Source: Candidatus Altimarinota bacterium
GTDB taxonomy: Bacteria; Patescibacteriota; Gracilibacteria; BD1-5; UBA6164
Direction of reading: 5' to 3'
Length of the DNA: 64,000 nucleotides
Assembly: GCA_028698305.1 (NCBI GenBank)
Contig: JAQVDN010000001.1
Coordinates: forward strand, 310,001-374,000
The position numbers and the translations under genes were made by a program. Below, piece after piece: positions 43,988 to 54,709 of the stretch (its first letter is position 1; every line of letters starts with the position of its first letter). Below the pieces are notes generated by a model that saw only the letters and a list, made by a program, of their open reading frames with translations, searched no databases and had not been told where the DNA came from.

Positions 43988-44257
43988 ATGGAAAACTTGT
44001 TGTTTTTGCTTGCTGTTGTATTGGCTTGGCCTCTTGGCCTCTTCATTGTTACGAATAAAATTGTACATTTCGTAAGCTTTAGTGGTTATGATGGGATGAG
44101 ACTTTTTTACTCCCAAAATACAACTGAAGAAGAAAAACAGGCCATTTATGACAAAGTGAAAAAAAGGGAAAGAATAACTTTTTTTATAACTGCTTTTATT
44201 GCTTTTCCTTTGGAATACTATTGGTTATCCTTTTTGTATTCCAAGTTGCCCTTTTAA
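43988..44257 (+). CDS. 89-residue membrane protein in a standard-code-like island
   Basis: ATG preceded by ATAGGGAGGTTTGGT, a strong Shine-Dalgarno. Two transmembrane helices: LLFLLAVVLAWPLGLFIV and ITFFITAFIAFPLEYYWL, separated by a charged loop (NTTEEEKQAIYDKVKKRER). Glycines use GGC, GGT and GGG, with no UGA, and TTG/CTT leucines are frequent, unlike neighbours. Ends with TAA and its own GC-richer terminator. No family recognised; signs point to recent acquisition or an expression regime unlike the rest of the window. Confidence 0.75.
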   Translation: MENLLFLLAVVLAWPLGLFIVTNKIVHFVSFSGYDGMRLFYSQNTTEEEKQAIYDKVKKRERITFFITAFIAFPLEYYWLSFLYSKLPF

Positions 44258-44265
44258 GGGTCAAA

Positions 44266-44293
44266 AAACTGGGCTTTGCTCAGTTTTAATTTT
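44266..44293 (+). terminator. terminator of the 44-kb island
   Basis: AAAACTGGGC / GCTCAGTTTT hairpin followed by AATTTTG. Confidence 0.75.
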
Positions 44294-44315
44294 GTTAATT
44301 TTTAAATTATATGTT

Positions 44316-44351
44316 AGACTTATATTAATTAATATGTAAGTCTTTTTTTTT
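44316..44351 (+). terminator. second hairpin directly before the DUF1846 gene
   Basis: AGACTTATATTAA / TTAATATGTAAGTCT followed by nine T, ending one base before the next ATG. It either terminates upstream transcription or acts as an attenuator. Confidence 0.7.
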
Positions 44352-45401
44352 ATGAAAACTTCATGAATTCCAAAATTTGAAAAAACATGATTTGATGGTG
44401 AAAAATATATAAATATGCAAAAAAATGCTATCATAGATAGGATTTCTAAATTTAAACATAGACTTTATTTAGAAATATGAGGTAAATTTTTGTATGACCC
44501 CCATGCAGCTCGTGTATTACCTGGATTTTTTCCTGATAGTAAAAAACAAATTTTTTCATCACTAAAAGATAAAGCTGAAATTATTTTTTGTCTTAATGCC
44601 AAAGATTTATATAAAAATAGACAATTATCAAACGAAGATATAGATTATGGAGATTATTGTTTACAAATGATTTATGATATAGAAAAAGAAGTTTGAATAA
44701 AACCAAAGATTTCTATAAATAGAGTAAGTGAAAAAAATAAAGAAGTTTCGCTTAATTATAAAAACAATCTTTTACAAAAATGATATATTGCAGCACTTAG
44801 ATATGAAATAAAAGGTTATCCAAATGATACAGAAAAAGTATTATCAAGTGAATGATACTGACAGGATGAGTATATAAAAGTAGAAAAAGATTTGATTTTG
44901 GTCACTGGTGCAGCTAGTTCTAGCTGAAAAATGTCTACTTGTTTATGACAAATCTATCATGAAGTAGTTTCTTGACTGGATTCTGGTTATGCAAAATATG
45001 AAACATTTCCGATTTGGAATCTACCTCTTTATCATCCAGTAAATTTGGCTTATGAAGCAGCAACAGCTGATATTTGAGATTATAATACAATTGATACATA
45101 TCATCAAAAAGCATATAGTATGAATAGTGTAAATTATAATAGAGATGTAGAAGCTTTTGAAATAGTTTCAAGACTTTCTAGTTCACTTTTACCAATTTGA
45201 AATTTCACAAGAGAATATAAATCTCCAACAGATATGGGTATAAATACTGCTTGATTTTGTATAACAGATGACGAATTAGTTAAAAAAGCATCTATACAAG
45301 AAATAGATAGAAGAATATCTTGGTATCAAGAAATAATAGATAGATGAGAAGGAGATAATGTTTGGATAGAAAGATGTAACAAAATAAAAGAAAGACTTTA
45401 A
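44352..45401 (+). CDS. DUF1846 family protein, short form
   Basis: 349 residues. [55 protein letters not shown] and [21 protein letters not shown] follow the DUF1846 pattern, as does [24 protein letters not shown]. Family members usually have about 500 residues; here the protein ends soon after the last motif and lacks roughly 150 C-terminal residues. Biochemical role is unsettled; the P-loop-like SSGKMST suggests nucleotide binding. Its stop codon lies in the loop of the terminator. Confidence 0.88.
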
Positions 45402-45418
45402 GTCTTTCTTTTATTTTG
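45381..45418. terminator. bidirectional terminator between DUF1846 and SpoU genes
   Basis: 18-bp stem AAAATAAAAGAAAGACTT / AAGTCTTTCTTTTATTTT; both convergent stop codons are within it. Confidence 0.9.
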
Positions 45419-46154
45419 TTCTAAAAAAATTGTCAATTATTATTCATGTTGCAACTCAAGCATTTAAGCTTTCAGCATTTCCAAAAGAGGGAATAGTTAT
45501 TTTATTTGTAATAAATCTTTCTAAGGATTTACTTATACCATGAGATTCATTTCATATAATTATAAATCATCATTCATTTTTTAGTTCTATTTTGTGAATA
45601 TTTTCTCAATCTAAATATGCTCAATATATCTTTTTATCAAATTGTTTTTCTAAATATTTTTCTAAATCAGTATAAAAAATACTTGTTCTAGAAATAGATC
45701 ACATACTTGAAGATACTACTTTTGGATTTGTTAATTCAACAGTTTCTTTGCTTGCTATTATTTTTTTTATTCCATACCAATCACAAATCCTTATAATAGT
45801 TCATAGGTTTCCAGGGTCATTTATAGTGTCTAGTACTACTATAAATTCATCATTTTCTATTTCTAAGATTTCATTTTTTGGAGAGTAAACAACAGCAATT
45901 CAAGAATTGTTTGATTTTGAGATTGATATTTTTTCTATAGTTTCATTATTATTTATTTCATAATCTACATTTTCTAATATCTTGCCATGTTTTTCTTCAA
46001 ATTTTTTAGTTAAGTATAGATTTTTGATTTTAAAATTTGAGTTTAAAAGTTCTAAAATAGACTTTTCTCATTCTACTAAAAAAAGTCATTCTTCAATCCT
46101 TGTTTTTTTATCTCACAAGCTTCTTATAAATTTTTGTTTTTCTTTGCTTATCAT
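45411..46154 (-). CDS. SpoU-family RNA 2'-O-methyltransferase
   Basis: 247 residues. N-terminal substrate-binding part (RIEEGLFLVEGEKSILELL), then the SPOUT knot: motif 1 VLDTINDPGNLGTIIRICDWYG, read here as INDPGNLGTIIR; motif 2 IIIGNESHGIS; motif 3 IPSFGNAESLNAGVATGI. Methylates a ribose of rRNA or tRNA using SAM; the exact site cannot be predicted (closest in style to RlmB/TsnR-type proteins). Confidence 0.92.
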
Positions 46155-46224
46155 TTTTATTTGACATTATTTAAAAAATATTTATTATACTCTTAGTCAA
46201 GTATTAAATTCTGCATTATTGTAA

Positions 46225-46318
46225 AAATTTTGATTCTTGGTTATTTTTCTTCCCTGGCTCCGCTGCCTCCTGGAGCTTTTTCCCCCCGTGAGTATTTCCT
46301 GGGGGATTTTTTTATTTA
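46225..46318 (+). ncRNA. candidate GC-rich small RNA with terminator
   Basis: An isolated GC-rich patch in a 180-bp spacer. Plus strand shows a hairpin GCTCC / GGAGC (46257-46276) and then CCCCC (46283-46287) pairing with GGGGG (46301-46305) followed by seven T, a typical intrinsic terminator with no plus-strand gene to serve. The minus strand instead carries AGGAGG but no nearby ATG. A small RNA or the remnant of an inserted element. Confidence 0.4.
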
Positions 46319-46335
46319 TAATGCTTTAATACAAA

Positions 46336-47805
46336 TTAATTTATACTTTCTTTATTTTTTGCTAATCAAAAATGTAGATCAAATTTTTTATAAAGTAAAT
46401 CATTGTTTAAAAAATTTGAACCTAAAAATGTCCATAATCTATAGCTTTTTTTCTCATCAAGTTTATGTAAAAAATTTGAATACAATTCTTGGCTTCAATT
46501 ATAAAAATCCTCTAAATCATTTGCCCAATAATCTTCATTGAAATAATCATCTTTTATATTTTCTATTTCAAATCTTAGTTTACCAAAATCAAAAACATAA
46601 TATATATTTTCAAAATCATCTTTTGTACCATATCTTACTTTTATTGAGTACTTTTTTTCCTTACTTTCTAGAATTGCATCTTTTAGAGGTATTTCTAAAT
46701 TTGCTAGAGCATAAGGGAAGAATCTATTATTTATCAAATCTATGATTATTTCTTTTTGTTTTTTTATGTTTCTTTTTTCATTATTTAAAGGACTAAAATT
46801 TAGCTTTCTAAAAAAATCTAAACTTAAATCTTGTTTTACATCTATAAAATCAATCTCACTTAAATAATCTATACTTCAAATATTTTTAATAATATTATTT
46901 TCTATGATATAACTTTGTCATCATTTAAAATATGAAAAATTTGTTTTGTATCCAAATTTTTTAGCAGTTTTTTCTTCTATATCTTTTACTTGTTCAAGTT
47001 TCATTGTGTTTAAACAAAATACTTCTGAATTAATTTCTTTTGGAAAAACTATTCATTGTCATATAAAAATCTTGCTTAGATTTTTTGTTTCATAAAAACT
47101 ATTTATTCATTCAACTTCAAATTTTTCATATTCCCGAATTATTTCATCTTTTCTAAACGCTCTATATTCACTATCTATTTTTTGTCTTTCTTTTGCATTT
47201 TTTGCATCAAATAGTTTTAAGTTTCATTCTAATTCGTTTCTAGTTGCCAAGTATATAACTTGAGAATAATTTTTTTTGTTAAAAAAATCATACATATATT
47301 CTATAACTTCGAAATTGCTACCTGGTTCTGTATCTACATCACTATAAATTAATTCATTTTCATTCTCTATAAACAAAGTCATAACATCATCTTCATTTGT
47401 TATAAAGCTATTTTTATAGATTAGTCCTGTTATTTTTAATCATTTGTAATCAATAGTTTCTTTGTTTTCAAGTATTATTATATTTACATTTTTTAGGTTT
47501 TTTACAAAAAGTGGTTCCAAAAATGCTAGAGTTTCAGCTAAAAATATATCGGGTTTTTTCTCTAGATTTTCAAATAAATCTACAAGAGTATAAGGATCAA
47601 TATGGTCTAGGTGAGAATGACTTAAAAATATAGCATCTAAATTTTGTAGCTTTGTGTAATCTATTTTTATTCTAGGATTTCTCGCCATCATATCTCATGC
47701 AACAAAATCTGATAACCATGAATCAGACATTATTTTTATAATTTCTCCTGATTTATTTTTTATGTGAATCATAAATTCACTATGTCATAAATAATCAATT
47801 CTCAT
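46336..47805 (-). CDS. MBL-fold metallo-hydrolase with long C-terminal extension
   Basis: 489 residues. The first 190 residues are a metallo-beta-lactamase fold of the UlaG/CMAH-like kind: LGHSEFMIHI, MSDSWLSDFVAGDMMARNPR, then the metal site SHSHLDHID and LIYSDVDTEPG. The remaining 300 residues, rich in Lys, Tyr and Asn and ending NKESIN, match nothing I recognise. Likely a cytosolic hydrolase acting on a sugar-, nucleotide- or lipid-related substrate. Transcribed toward the SpoU gene, with the GC-rich island between them. Confidence 0.85.
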
Positions 47806-47873
47806 AATTTTTAATTATTTTTAAAATTTATTTAATTGTAACTTTATTTTTTATTTTTCAAAATTTATAAATT

Positions 47874-47899
47874 AAGAAAGCCCCTTTAGGGGCTTTCTT
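47874..47899 (-). terminator. terminator of the 48-kb island
   Basis: Perfect 11-bp stem AAGAAAGCCCC / GGGGCTTTCTT with a TAAA loop, starting right after the UGA of the small ORF. Confidence 0.8.
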
Positions 47900-47900
47900 G

Positions 47901-48038
47901 TCACTCATTGAGTATTATTTTTATTATTTTATCTCCTGGAGTGATAGTGTTTTTTACTTCATCATCTGACACAAAAGATGCCAGAGAAAAGCATAAAAAC
48001 ATAAAAATAGAAGATGTTACTTTTCTTAAAAATTTCAT
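47901..48038 (-). CDS. 45-residue secreted peptide in a standard-code-like island
   Basis: ATG preceded by ATAGAGGTCTTTTA (Shine-Dalgarno). Encodes MKFLRKVTSSIFMFLCFSLA, a clear signal peptide, then SFVSDDEVKNTITPGDK and a short tail ending ILNE at UGA, directly before a GC-rich terminator. Glycine is GGA. If UGA is glycine, four more residues follow to a TAA in the terminator loop. Same style as the ORFs at 37.3 and 44.0 kb; function unknown. Confidence 0.6.
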   Translation of the reverse strand: MKFLRKVTSSIFMFLCFSLASFVSDDEVKNTITPGDKIIKIILNE

Positions 48039-48161
48039 TAAAAGACCTCTATTTTTTAAAAGTTAGCGAATTATATAAAACTTCATTTTAAAATCAATCT
48101 ATATTTGTAAAAATTTATTGATTAATGTATAATAATATCATTAATATATATTTAATTACTT

Positions 48162-48425
48162 ATGAAAAAAATAATTTATATTTTACTTGTTATAGTTTTA
48201 CTTTTAGTTCTAACAGTATTTCCTTATTTATTTTTGATAATATTTTGTCCTTTATTTGATGCTTATGCATTGTTATTGTTTATTTATATAATAATATCTT
48301 GAATATTTCTTTGAAAATATTGGTGGCATTATGTTTATGTATTAGATAAACATCCAAGAAAATGAAGACCTTTTTTCTTACCTAAGAAGTCTAAAAGAAA
48401 ATCTAAGAAAAAAAATAAAAAATAA
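48162..48425 (+). CDS. 87-residue membrane protein with basic tail
   Basis: Two transmembrane helices (IYILLVIVLLLVLTVFPYLF and ALLLFIYIIISGIFLG) followed by YWWHYVYVLDKHPRKGRP and a very Lys-rich cytosolic tail (KKSKRKSKKKNKK). Two of its three glycines are UGA, so this is a native gene, in contrast to the island ORF just upstream. No family recognised. Confidence 0.8.
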
Positions 48426-48437
48426 TTTGCTTTAAAA

Positions 48438-48474
48438 TAAAAATTACTATACTTTATATAGTAATTTTTATTTT
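48438..48474 (+). terminator. terminator before the LigB-like gene
   Basis: AAAATTACTATA / TATAGTAATTTTT hairpin; the next gene starts 6 bp later. Confidence 0.85.
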
Positions 48475-48480
48475 AAATTT

Positions 48481-49248
48481 ATGAAAAAAACACCACTTAT
48501 ATATGTAGATCATGGTAGTCCTATGAGGATATTAGAAGATAATTTAATAAATGATAAATTATCTATTTTATGAAAAGATTTAGAAAAAATTGATATAAAA
48601 GCTATACTTATAGTTTCAGCTCATTGGATTACAAATTGAATTTATATAACAACTTCTTTAAATTTAGAAACAATTCATGATTTTTATGGTTTTTCAGATG
48701 AATTATATGATTTAAATTATCCTGCTAAAACTTCTGATTTTTTGATAGATCAAATAAAAAAATTATTACCATTTGTTAAAGAAGATTCAAACTATGGGCT
48801 TGATCATTGAGCTTGGACAGTTTTGAAAAAAATATTTCCAAAAGCAAATATTCCTGTTGTACAAATGAGTATTGATTGAAATTTGGATGCAAAAAATTAT
48901 TTTGAAATTTGAGAAAAATTATCACTTTTAAGAGAAAAATGAGTTTTAATAATTTGAAGTTGAAGTATAGTTCATAACTTAAGAGATTTTTCATGGGATG
49001 AAAATATAGTTTTTCCTTGGGCAAAAGATTTTGATGAAAAAATTAAAAAGTTTATACTAGAAAAAGATTTTAATAGTATTATTAATTATGAAAAAATAGA
49101 TGATTATAAAAAAAGTGTACCAAGTTTTGATCATTTTGTACCACTTTTATATATATTATGAGCTACTTTTAAAGATGAAAAACTAACTTATTTTTATGAA
49201 AATATAAGTAATGGATCTCTTACAAATAATATAATAATTTCAAAATAA
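48481..49248 (+). CDS. LigB-like extradiol dioxygenase (4,5-DOPA dioxygenase family)
   Basis: 255 residues, the family's usual length. N-terminal YVDHGSPM with the metal-binding His, VSAHWITNG with the second His, LNYPAKTSDFL, GLDHGAWTVLKKIFP, VVQMSIDGNLDA, GSGSIVHNLRDFSW and PSFDHFVPLLYILGA are all conserved. Enzymes of this class cleave catechol rings; many bacterial members have unknown natural substrates. No aromatic-degradation genes are near, so the role is open. Confidence 0.92.
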
Positions 49249-49270
49249 CTCTTTTTAGAGTTATTTTTTT
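49243..49270 (+). terminator. terminator after the LigB-like gene
   Basis: AATAACTCT / AGAGTTATT hairpin with seven T; includes the TAA stop. Confidence 0.85.
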
Positions 49271-49325
49271 GCTTTTTAAAAACAATAGAGTAATATAAAG
49301 TATATATTTTGTATATATAAATAAT

Positions 49326-50528
49326 ATGAAATTTAATACTTCAAAAAAGATTTGGGCACATATAGATTGTGATAGTTTTTTTGCTGAGTGTGAGATACTT
49401 AAAAATCCAAAAATTAAAAATGATTTTGTTATAGTAGGTGATGAAATAGTTTTAGCTTGTAATTATAAAACAAAATCTTTTGGTATAAAAACTTGAACTC
49501 CTATTTGGCAAGTTCGTGATATATTGAAATGAAAATGAGTTTATTTAAAATGAGATTATGATTTTTATAGTTTAATTTCATCTAAGTTGATGATATATTT
49601 AGAAGAAAAAACTCTTGAAGTTTTACCTTTTTCTATAGATGAAGCTTTTTGTGATATAACTGGCTTAACTGATTTATTTTGAATTGATTTAGAAACTTAT
49701 ATAAAAAATCTTCAAAGTGATATACTTCAAAAAATATGAGTTCCTGTAAGTATTTGAGTGTCTACTACAAAAATAAAAGCAAAGATTTTTTCCAAGTTAA
49801 ATAAACCATTTGGTGTTTTTATAGATCTAAGTTGTAGTAGTGAATTATATAAAACTCTTAGTCTTAAAATAGTTCCTTTTATTTGAAAAAGTATGCAGGA
49901 AAAGCTCAAATATAAATGCACAAATGTTTATGATTTTATATCTCTTGGTTATTGGTATTTAAAAAATAATATATGAAAAAATGCTACTGATTTATGGCTT
50001 GAGTTATCTTGAGTAAATGCTTTTTTTATAAAAAAATCTCATTTTTCTAAATCTATAAGTAGAGGTAGAAGTTTCAATAAAAATATAACGAATAATCCTA
50101 ATTTTTTATTGAAACAACTAATTTTGAATTTTAATTATTTATATGAAGAACTTATTTTAAAAAATTATGAAACAAAAAGAGTTTCAATTTTTTTTAGAAA
50201 TAAAGATAAGCAAACCTTGGTTTTTAATTATACTTTACCTATTTATACAACTGATAGAAAAGTACTTTTAGAAGTAGTAAAAAATATGTTTAAAATTTAT
50301 TTTGATAGTAGGATTTTGTATAGGAGTACTTGAATTGTTTTTTCACTTTTAAAAGATATATCTTTTCATCAAACAAATATATTTGAAAAAAATATTTTGA
50401 GAACAAATAAAAAAGAAATTTATACTATAATAAATGAGATAAATCTAAAATATGATAATCATAAAATAGTTTTTGGTATGGATTTAATAGGGAAGAATTT
50501 TAGTTCTAAATTATGAATTAGAAAATAA
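49326..50528 (+). CDS. dinB: Y-family DNA polymerase (DinB/UmuC type)
   Basis: 400 residues. HIDCDSFFAECE supplies the first catalytic Asp; FSIDEAFCDITG supplies the second Asp and Glu; GVSTTKIKAKIFSKLNKP and the little-finger domain follow. Error-prone translesion synthesis. Lacks an obvious beta-clamp motif at the C-terminus by eye. No lexA or umuD homologue nearby. Confidence 0.92.
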
Positions 50529-50589
50529 ATATTTGTATTAATTAAATAATTAATTAACATATAGTAAATTAAAAATTAATTTTCACATT

Positions 50590-51015
50590 TTGAAAAAATT
50601 TATCTTACATCTTATATTTACAATATTTATTTTTGTAAATTTTAGCCATAATTCAGTTATGGCTTTTTGAGATGAAATAAGTTTTTCTATGTGAAATCAT
50701 AATATGGAAATTCAAAATATTCCAGATTGTCATCATGATGAAGAAAATAATAATAAAGATTTTGGTAACTGTAAAAGTGTATGTTGTTATGAAAAAGATT
50801 ATACAACAAACAATTTTTTATTATCAAATACTACCCAAAATTTAATTAAAAAATTTAAAGTAATAATTTCATTTTTTGATATTTGAAATTTAGATAATTT
50901 GGTTTTTGATTGGAATTTTGTTTGAGATACTTCTCCACCAGATACTCATATATCTTTAAAAATACAAGAAAATCTATACATAAATTTAGTTTGAAAAATA
51001 AAATCAAATACTTAA
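50590..51015 (+). CDS. secreted Cys/His-rich protein upstream of the copper genes
   Basis: 141 residues starting at TTG; no ATG gives a full signal peptide (FILHLIFTIFIFVNF). The mature part contains DCHHDEENNNKDFGNCKSVCCY, in short DCHHDE and NCKSVCCYE, likely metal ligands, and ends DTSPPDTHISLK, which recalls DUF2946-type proteins where an APP-x-x motif closes the domain. Given the HMA-SafE and CopA genes that follow, periplasmic-side copper binding is a reasonable inference. Confidence 0.7.
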
Positions 51016-51016
51016 T

Positions 51017-51101
51017 AAAAACTATATAAATAAATATAGGCATTTTTTGCTGTCAAAATTCTTTTAAAGAATTTAATATATTTAAAATATATAGTTTTTT
51101 A
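51017..51101 (+). promoter_or_regulatory. structured leader of the HMA-SafE gene
   Basis: Outer stem AAAACTATATA / TATATAGTTTT followed by a T-run, enclosing GGCA...CTGTCAAAATT and a hairpin AATTCTTT/AAAGAATT. The same GGCA...CTGTCAAAA element recurs before copA. Confidence 0.5.
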
Positions 51102-51121
51102 TTTTGTTTAAAAATTTAAAT

Positions 51122-52435
51122 ATGAAAAAGATAATTCAAATAAAATGAATGCATTGCATAAGTTGTGAAATGCTTTTAGAAAAAGAATTAAAAAATATTA
51201 AAGACATAAATCTCATTATGGTAAGCCATAAAAAGGGTATAATGGAAGTAGATTTTAAAGATGAATTTGCTTATGATAAAATAGTAAAAATAATAGAAAA
51301 AAATAATTTTAAGGTAATTGAAAATTCTCAAAATAAAGAAAATAATTTTGATGAAAATAATTTTTTGTTAAATATAATAGCAATTTTATTTGTTGTCATA
51401 CTTTATATAGCTAGTAAATTTATAGATTTTAATTCATATATTCCAAATACAAATAGTATAAATTTTTTAAGTGCTATTTTTATAGGACTTATAGCTAGTT
51501 TATCAACTTGTCTTGCTATAACTTGAGGTATTATAATAGGTTTTTCAAAATATAGTTGAAGTAAAAATAATTTTTTATCAAATTTTAAAATACAATCATT
51601 ATTTCAATTATGAAGAATATTAGGTTTTTTTATTTTTTGATGAATATTATGATTAGTTTGAAAATCTCTTAGTATAAATTTTACATTTACTGGTATTTTA
51701 ACTTTGTTTATATCATTTATTCTTATTTATATCTGACTAAATATACTTTGATTATTACCAAGTATTACAAAGTTTTGAATTCATATGCCAAAAATTTTTT
51801 CATCAAAGATTGAGAAAATTAAAAATCCAAGATATGCTCCTTTTGTATGAGCTTTGACTTTTTTTCTACCTTGTTGATTTACTCAAACTATGCAACTTTT
51901 AGCAGTTTCAAGTTGATGATTTTTTGCTTGATGATTCGTTATGATGTTTTTTGCTATATGAACTCTACCTGTTTTATATTCTCTTTGATTAGGATCAAGT
52001 TATTTTTTGAATAAGGATTATAAAGTTTTAAATAAATTTATATGAGCAATTATTATATTTTTCTGAATTTTTTCTCTTACAAATTCATATAAACTTGTTA
52101 ATTTTATTTTTGATAAAAATGATAATCCTAAAACAGAAGTTTCTACTATAGTAAATAATGATTTAGAAGAAATAAATGTTTCTCATAATGGATGGCAAAC
52201 AGTACCTGTTTTTATAAAATTGAAAGCATGATGAAATTATAAACTTGTAATAACTCCAACTTCTAATTGACTTTGATGTATGTCTACTCAAGCTATCCCA
52301 AGATTATCAAATAAAGTTTCATATGTAAAATCAGGAGTTCCAATTATATATGAAATTTATAATGCAAAACCTTGAAAGTACGATATAGTTTGTGCTAGTA
52401 TGTGAATGAATCAATGACAAATAATTATTGAATAA
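51122..52435 (+). CDS. HMA domain fused to SafE-like membrane transporter and cupredoxin-like tail
   Basis: 437 residues. Residues 1-65 form a heavy-metal-associated domain (IKGMHCISCEM). A linker leads to about six transmembrane helices of the cytochrome-biogenesis DsbD/SafE kind, with GLIASLSTCLAITGGII and FLPCGFTQTMQLLAV, each with a buried cysteine. The last 100 residues (TVPVFIKLKAGGNYKL; SNGLGCMSTQAIPRL; YDIVCASMGMNQG) look like a cupredoxin-like metal site. Proteins of this organisation accompany CopA and handle copper at the membrane. It ends 147 bp before copA. Confidence 0.85.
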
Positions 52436-52554
52436 AATTAAAATTAACTTTAAATTTTATCGTTATAAAAAATATTTTCTATGGCACTTACTACCAGTAA
52501 GTTCCTGTCAAAAATTTTTTTATGTCTCAAGCTTTTTTGTTAATTTTAATTTTA
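52433..52554 (+). promoter_or_regulatory. structured leader or operator region of copA
   Basis: A perfect 16-bp stem joins 52433-52448 with 52539-52554. Inside lies a 7-3-7 palindrome ACTTACT-ACC-AGTAAGT (52486-52502) embedded in GGCA...CTGTCAAAA, the element shared with the leader at 51.0 kb. Candidate copper-responsive operator or RNA element. Confidence 0.5.
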
Positions 52555-52581
52555 AAAATAAATTATCATTAAATAAAATAT

Positions 52582-54708
52582 ATGAAAAAAAAATTTATTA
52601 TAAAAAAAATGACTTGTGCTAGTTGTGTAAATCTAAATCAAAATACAATAAAAAATTTACCATGAATTAAACAAGTAAGTATTAATTTGGCTACAAGTAT
52701 AGCCAATGTAGAGTTTGATGAAAACATAATTAGTTTTTCATCAATAAAAAAAGAGATTGAATCAAATTGATTTGAAGTAGAGGAAAATTTAAAAATAGAT
52801 AAGAAAAATAATCTAGAGAATAGATATTTTAAATTATTTATTCTATCTTTAATTTTTTCTATTCCAGTTTTTTCAATGATGTTTACTGATTATATGATAT
52901 GATTTTCATATTTCTGAGTAGATTTAATTATGTGGATTTTTTCATTTTTAAGTTTTATAGTAGTATTTTGATTTTGATATCATTTCCATATTTGAGCTAT
53001 AAAGTCTTTGAAAAAGTTTCATTTCAATATGGATAGTTTGATTTCTATCTGAACATTTACAGCTTTTTCTTATTCTGTACATGCTATGTTTTATATGGAG
53101 TATGATGTGTATTTTGAAGCTGCTGTTGCTATAATAACACTTATTAATTTATGAAAATATTTAGAAGCAAAAGCAAAAAATAGAGCAGGTGATGCTATAT
53201 CAAAACTACTTGAATTATCTGTTAAAAAAGCAAATATTGTTTATTGATTAAAAGTTATAGAAAAAAATATAGATGATGTTATTGTCTGAGATATATTGGT
53301 TGTAAAACCATGAGAAAAAATCCCTCTAGATGGAACAATTATTTTATGATATGCTAGCATAGATGAAAGTATGCTTACTGGGGAAAGTATCCCAGTTTAT
53401 AAAGAGTCTTGAAATAATTGCTTTGGTGCAACTCTAAATTTAGATTGAAATTTACATATAAAAGTTACAAAAACAAATGAAAATTGAACACTATCAAATA
53501 TTATAAAATTAGTAGAAAATGCTCAAAGTTCAAAAGCTCCTATAGAAAAATTAACTGATAAGATATCTAGTATCTTTGTACCAATTATTTTAATTATATC
53601 TTTTTTAACTTTTTTATTTATATATTTTTATACTAGTGATTTAGAAAGTGCAATAATTCCTGCAGTTAGTGTTTTGGTTATAGCTTGTCCATGTGCTTTG
53701 TGACTTGCTACTCCAACAGCTATAATGGTTTGAACATGAGTTTGAGCAAAAAATGGTATACTTATAAAAAATGCAGAAACTTTAGAAAAATCAAAAGATA
53801 TAGATGTAATTGTTTTTGATAAAACTTGAACACTTACTAATTGAAAACCAGAAGTAACACAAATAATTAATTTTTCTTCTGATGATTTTTTAGATTATGC
53901 AAAATCACTTTCAAATCTATCAAATCATCCATTATCAAAAGCTATAACAAAGCATTTAGAGAAAAATAATTTATTAGAAATAGATAAATTTGAAGAGATA
54001 AAATGAACTTGATTATCTTGATTTATAAAATGAAAAAAAATATTTTTATGAAATAAAAAATTATTTAATTTTATATCAAAAGATATAGATAATGAACTAG
54101 ATAAATTATCTAAAGATTGAAAAACTCCTGTAATTATTTGAGATGAGAATACAATTTTTTGAATTATAGCTTTACTTGATTTACCAAAAAACTGAGTTAG
54201 TACAATAATTGAAAGTCTTCATAAAAAATGAATTGAAATTGTAATGTTAACATGAGATACAAAAAATACAGCAGAATTTATTTGAAAACAAATTTGAGTA
54301 GATCAGATTTTTTCTGAAGTATTACCAGAAGAAAAACTAGAAGTTATTAAAAGCTTTCAAGAAAAATGAAAAAAAGTTTCATTTGTTTGAGATGGTATAA
54401 ATGATGCTCCTGCATTGATGCAAGCAGATTTATCAATTGCCATGTGAACATGAAGTGATATAGCAATAGAGGCAAGTGATATAGTTTTGGTTTGATGAAG
54501 TTTAGATAAGGTTGAAAAAGCAATTGAGTTATCAAGAAATACTCTTTATATAATAAAACAAAATTTATTTTGGGCATTTATTTACAATATAATAGGAATT
54601 CCTCTTGCTATATTTTGATTTTTAAACCCAATTTTTGCAAGTTTTGCTATGAGTATGAGTAGTGTAAGTGTTGTTAGTAATAGTTTGAGATTAAGAAGGT
54701 TTAAATAA
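52582..54708 (+). CDS. copA: copper-translocating P-type ATPase
   Basis: 708 residues, P1B-type. N-terminal metal-binding domain (MTCASC), eight expected membrane helices, the actuator motif MLTGESIPV, the ion site CPCALGLATPTA, the phosphorylation motif DKTGTLT, an HP dipeptide (SNHPLSKA) in the nucleotide domain and [13 protein letters not shown] plus C-terminal [15 protein letters not shown] is the Cu(+)-type signature. Exports copper from the cytosol. Confidence 0.96.
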
Positions 54709-54709
54709 A

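Noticed and set aside
46230-46541. 103-codon plus-strand ORF starting at TTG in the GC-rich patch
   Set aside because: It runs through a strong terminator and then antisense to the MBL-fold gene; only the first 30 codons are outside another gene.
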